From positions 65,017-129,016 of the forward strand of contig URNW01000001.1 in the NCBI GenBank assembly GCA_900549285.1: 64,000 bases of DNA, read 5' to 3'. The DNA is from an uncultured Mycoplasmatota bacterium (GTDB taxonomy: Bacteria > Bacillota_I > Bacilli_A > RF39 > UBA660). Below the pieces are notes generated by a model, which saw only the letters and a program-made list of their open reading frames with translations, had not been told where the DNA came from and did not search any database. Shown here piece after piece: positions 63,252-64,000 of the stretch (its first letter is position 1; the number at the start of each line of letters is the position of its first letter). Position numbers and translations under genes: made by a program.

Positions 63252-64000
63252 TCAAATTACCACATATGGATCACTACTTGTTCCACTACCAGTTATTTCT
63301 ACATCACTAGCTATATTAATGACTGGACGAACCCCCCGCGAGTTATCCACGCAGTTGTAACCGAGGTTGCCAATCGAATTCACAACGGACACGCTAGCCC
63401 AACTACTGCTACTACCAATACTAAAGTAATACGGAGACATGGTCCAATAAATTTGGTTAGTATATAGATAATAATTTTGATTAATTTGTCCATATACTCC
63501 TCCCGCCATGGCTACTTCATCTGCTGTGATTAGTCCTACTGGATTTGTTAAGGCTTTATTTCCCTTGCTACTCCCGTTTATAGTATATAAATCACTACTA
63601 TTCTTACATTTTAACGTTGGCGTTTTATTTATATCTAGTCTTATACTCGCCCCATAGTATGTAGTTGTTGTTCCTGTTCCTCCTGAACCATTACTACTTG
63701 ATGCACTTGTACTTGGCTCTCGATCTCCACAAAATCCAACTTCTGTACTTACTTTATTTCCATATCCCTTATTTGTTATATTAGTCTGATACCAACTATC
63801 TAATATGTCCTTTATACCACTATTCGTTCCTAATCCATGCACTTGTCCACTTGTGTACATGTATCCTACATACGCATTGTTATTGTATAGGTTATTAAAC
63901 TTACTAGTTTCTATCTGTGCTTCTTCGCCTGTTGCTTCCGTACTTGTTCCATTATAGATTAATCTAATAGATCCATCTCCATTGATTCTGATAATCCTCC
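63252..64000 (-). CDS. surface-anchored lectin-like protein, copy C (partial)
   Basis: The C-terminal 248 codons of a third paralogue; the frame runs off the window, and the internal ATG at 63860 is not the start. Shared blocks: RIIRINGDGSIRLIYNG, YVGYMYTSGQVHG, GFCGDREPSTS, NGSGGTGTTTTYYG, PVGLITADEVAMAGG, YWTMSPYYF and GVRPVINIASDV. Between YWTMSP and RPV (about 63330-63431) codon use changes: of 34 codons, 26 end in T or C, none in A, and 49 of 102 bases are G or C, far above the neighbourhood. This looks like a diversified region; see findings. Confidence 0.75.
   Translation of the reverse strand, partial: RIIRINGDGSIRLIYNGTSTEATGEEAQIETSKFNNLYNNNAYVGYMYTSGQVHGLGTNSGIKDILDSWYQTNITNKGYGNKVSTEVGFCGDREPSTSASSSNGSGGTGTTTTYYGASIRLDINKTPTLKCKNSSDLYTINGSSKGNKALTNPVGLITADEVAMAGGVYGQINQNYYLYTNQIYWTMSPYYFSIGSSSSWASVSVVNSIGNLGYNCVDNSRGVRPVINIASDVEITGSGTSSDPYVVI

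Noticed and set aside
62126..64000. DGR reverse transcriptase or template repeat near surface protein C
   Set aside because: I read both strands next to the candidate variable region; only the ATP-grasp gene and a terminator are there. No RT motif (YxDD type) or second copy of the stretch was seen in the window.

Overview
This window is a chromosomal piece of a very AT-rich, walled, endospore-forming member of the Bacillota. The standard genetic code fits throughout: Trp is TGG and no in-frame TGA is needed. Bacilli affinity is suggested by GerE, SpoVB next to ComN, RNase HIII, a T-box leader, and a 6S RNA beside tcdA and rarA. Small intergenic gaps, a short SMC and a thinned sporulation set suggest a streamlined genome, perhaps one of the uncultured gut Bacilli lineages near Erysipelotrichales or RF39. 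That placement is inference.

Layout. 1-4.6 kb: MFS transporter, then sporulation genes gerM, gerE and spoIIIAH, and a membrane protein. 4.3-6.4 kb: first regulator plus surface-protein cassette. 6.5-17.2 kb: lepA, a duplicated SpoIIID-like regulator, hemW, comEA-comEC-holA, rnhC, cvpA and trx. 17.3-19.2 kb: tRNA-Lys, tRNA-Ile and tRNA-Glu, followed by a decayed integrated element. The element holds a frameshifted repressor, a small Cys-rich membrane gene, an integrase remnant and a repeated tRNA-Glu 3' end. 19.4-26.7 kb: vanY, rnc-smc, def, a YjcZ-like peptide and an FtsW-family gene. 26.7-28.4 kb: second regulator plus surface-protein cassette, with three operator-like palindromes. 28.4-34.6 kb: spoVB, comN-rel-dtd and three small unknown genes. 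34.56-42.9 kb: a T-box leader followed by hisS-aspS-asnS-kinase-gatC-gatA-gatB in tight array. 43-50.4 kb: an Asn-rich membrane protein, a HerA-type ATPase, 6S RNA, tcdA, gpsA-rarA and a Xer recombinase. 50.4-56 kb: ZIP transporter, unknown membrane proteins, a regulator/exported-protein pair, mnmA and a SpoIIM-like protein. 56-63 kb (minus): ddl, mutY, murF, lon and an ATP-grasp protein. 63.25-64 kb: a third, partial surface protein whose C-terminal stretch differs sharply in composition from its surroundings.

How it works together. The T-box operon joins charging of His, Asp and Asn with the amidotransferase. rel-dtd, lepA and mnmA add translation quality and stress control. murF, ddl, ftsW and vanY serve the wall. 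ComEA/ComEC and ComN point to DNA uptake. The order spoVB/comN, rel, dtd, hisS, aspS, 6S RNA, tcdA, rarA, mnmA follows the corresponding Bacillus subtilis arc.

Most unusual points: (1) three paralogous surface proteins with a C-type-lectin-like tail, one carrying a GC-rich, T/C-ending-codon stretch that looks like the variable region of a diversity-generating retroelement; no reverse transcriptase is in this window; (2) a Rel enzyme with a degraded hydrolase motif; (3) a double SpoIIID-like protein; (4) a T-box whose likely specifier is GAC (Asp) in front of hisS; (5) a mosaic tRNA relic marking a decayed integrative element.
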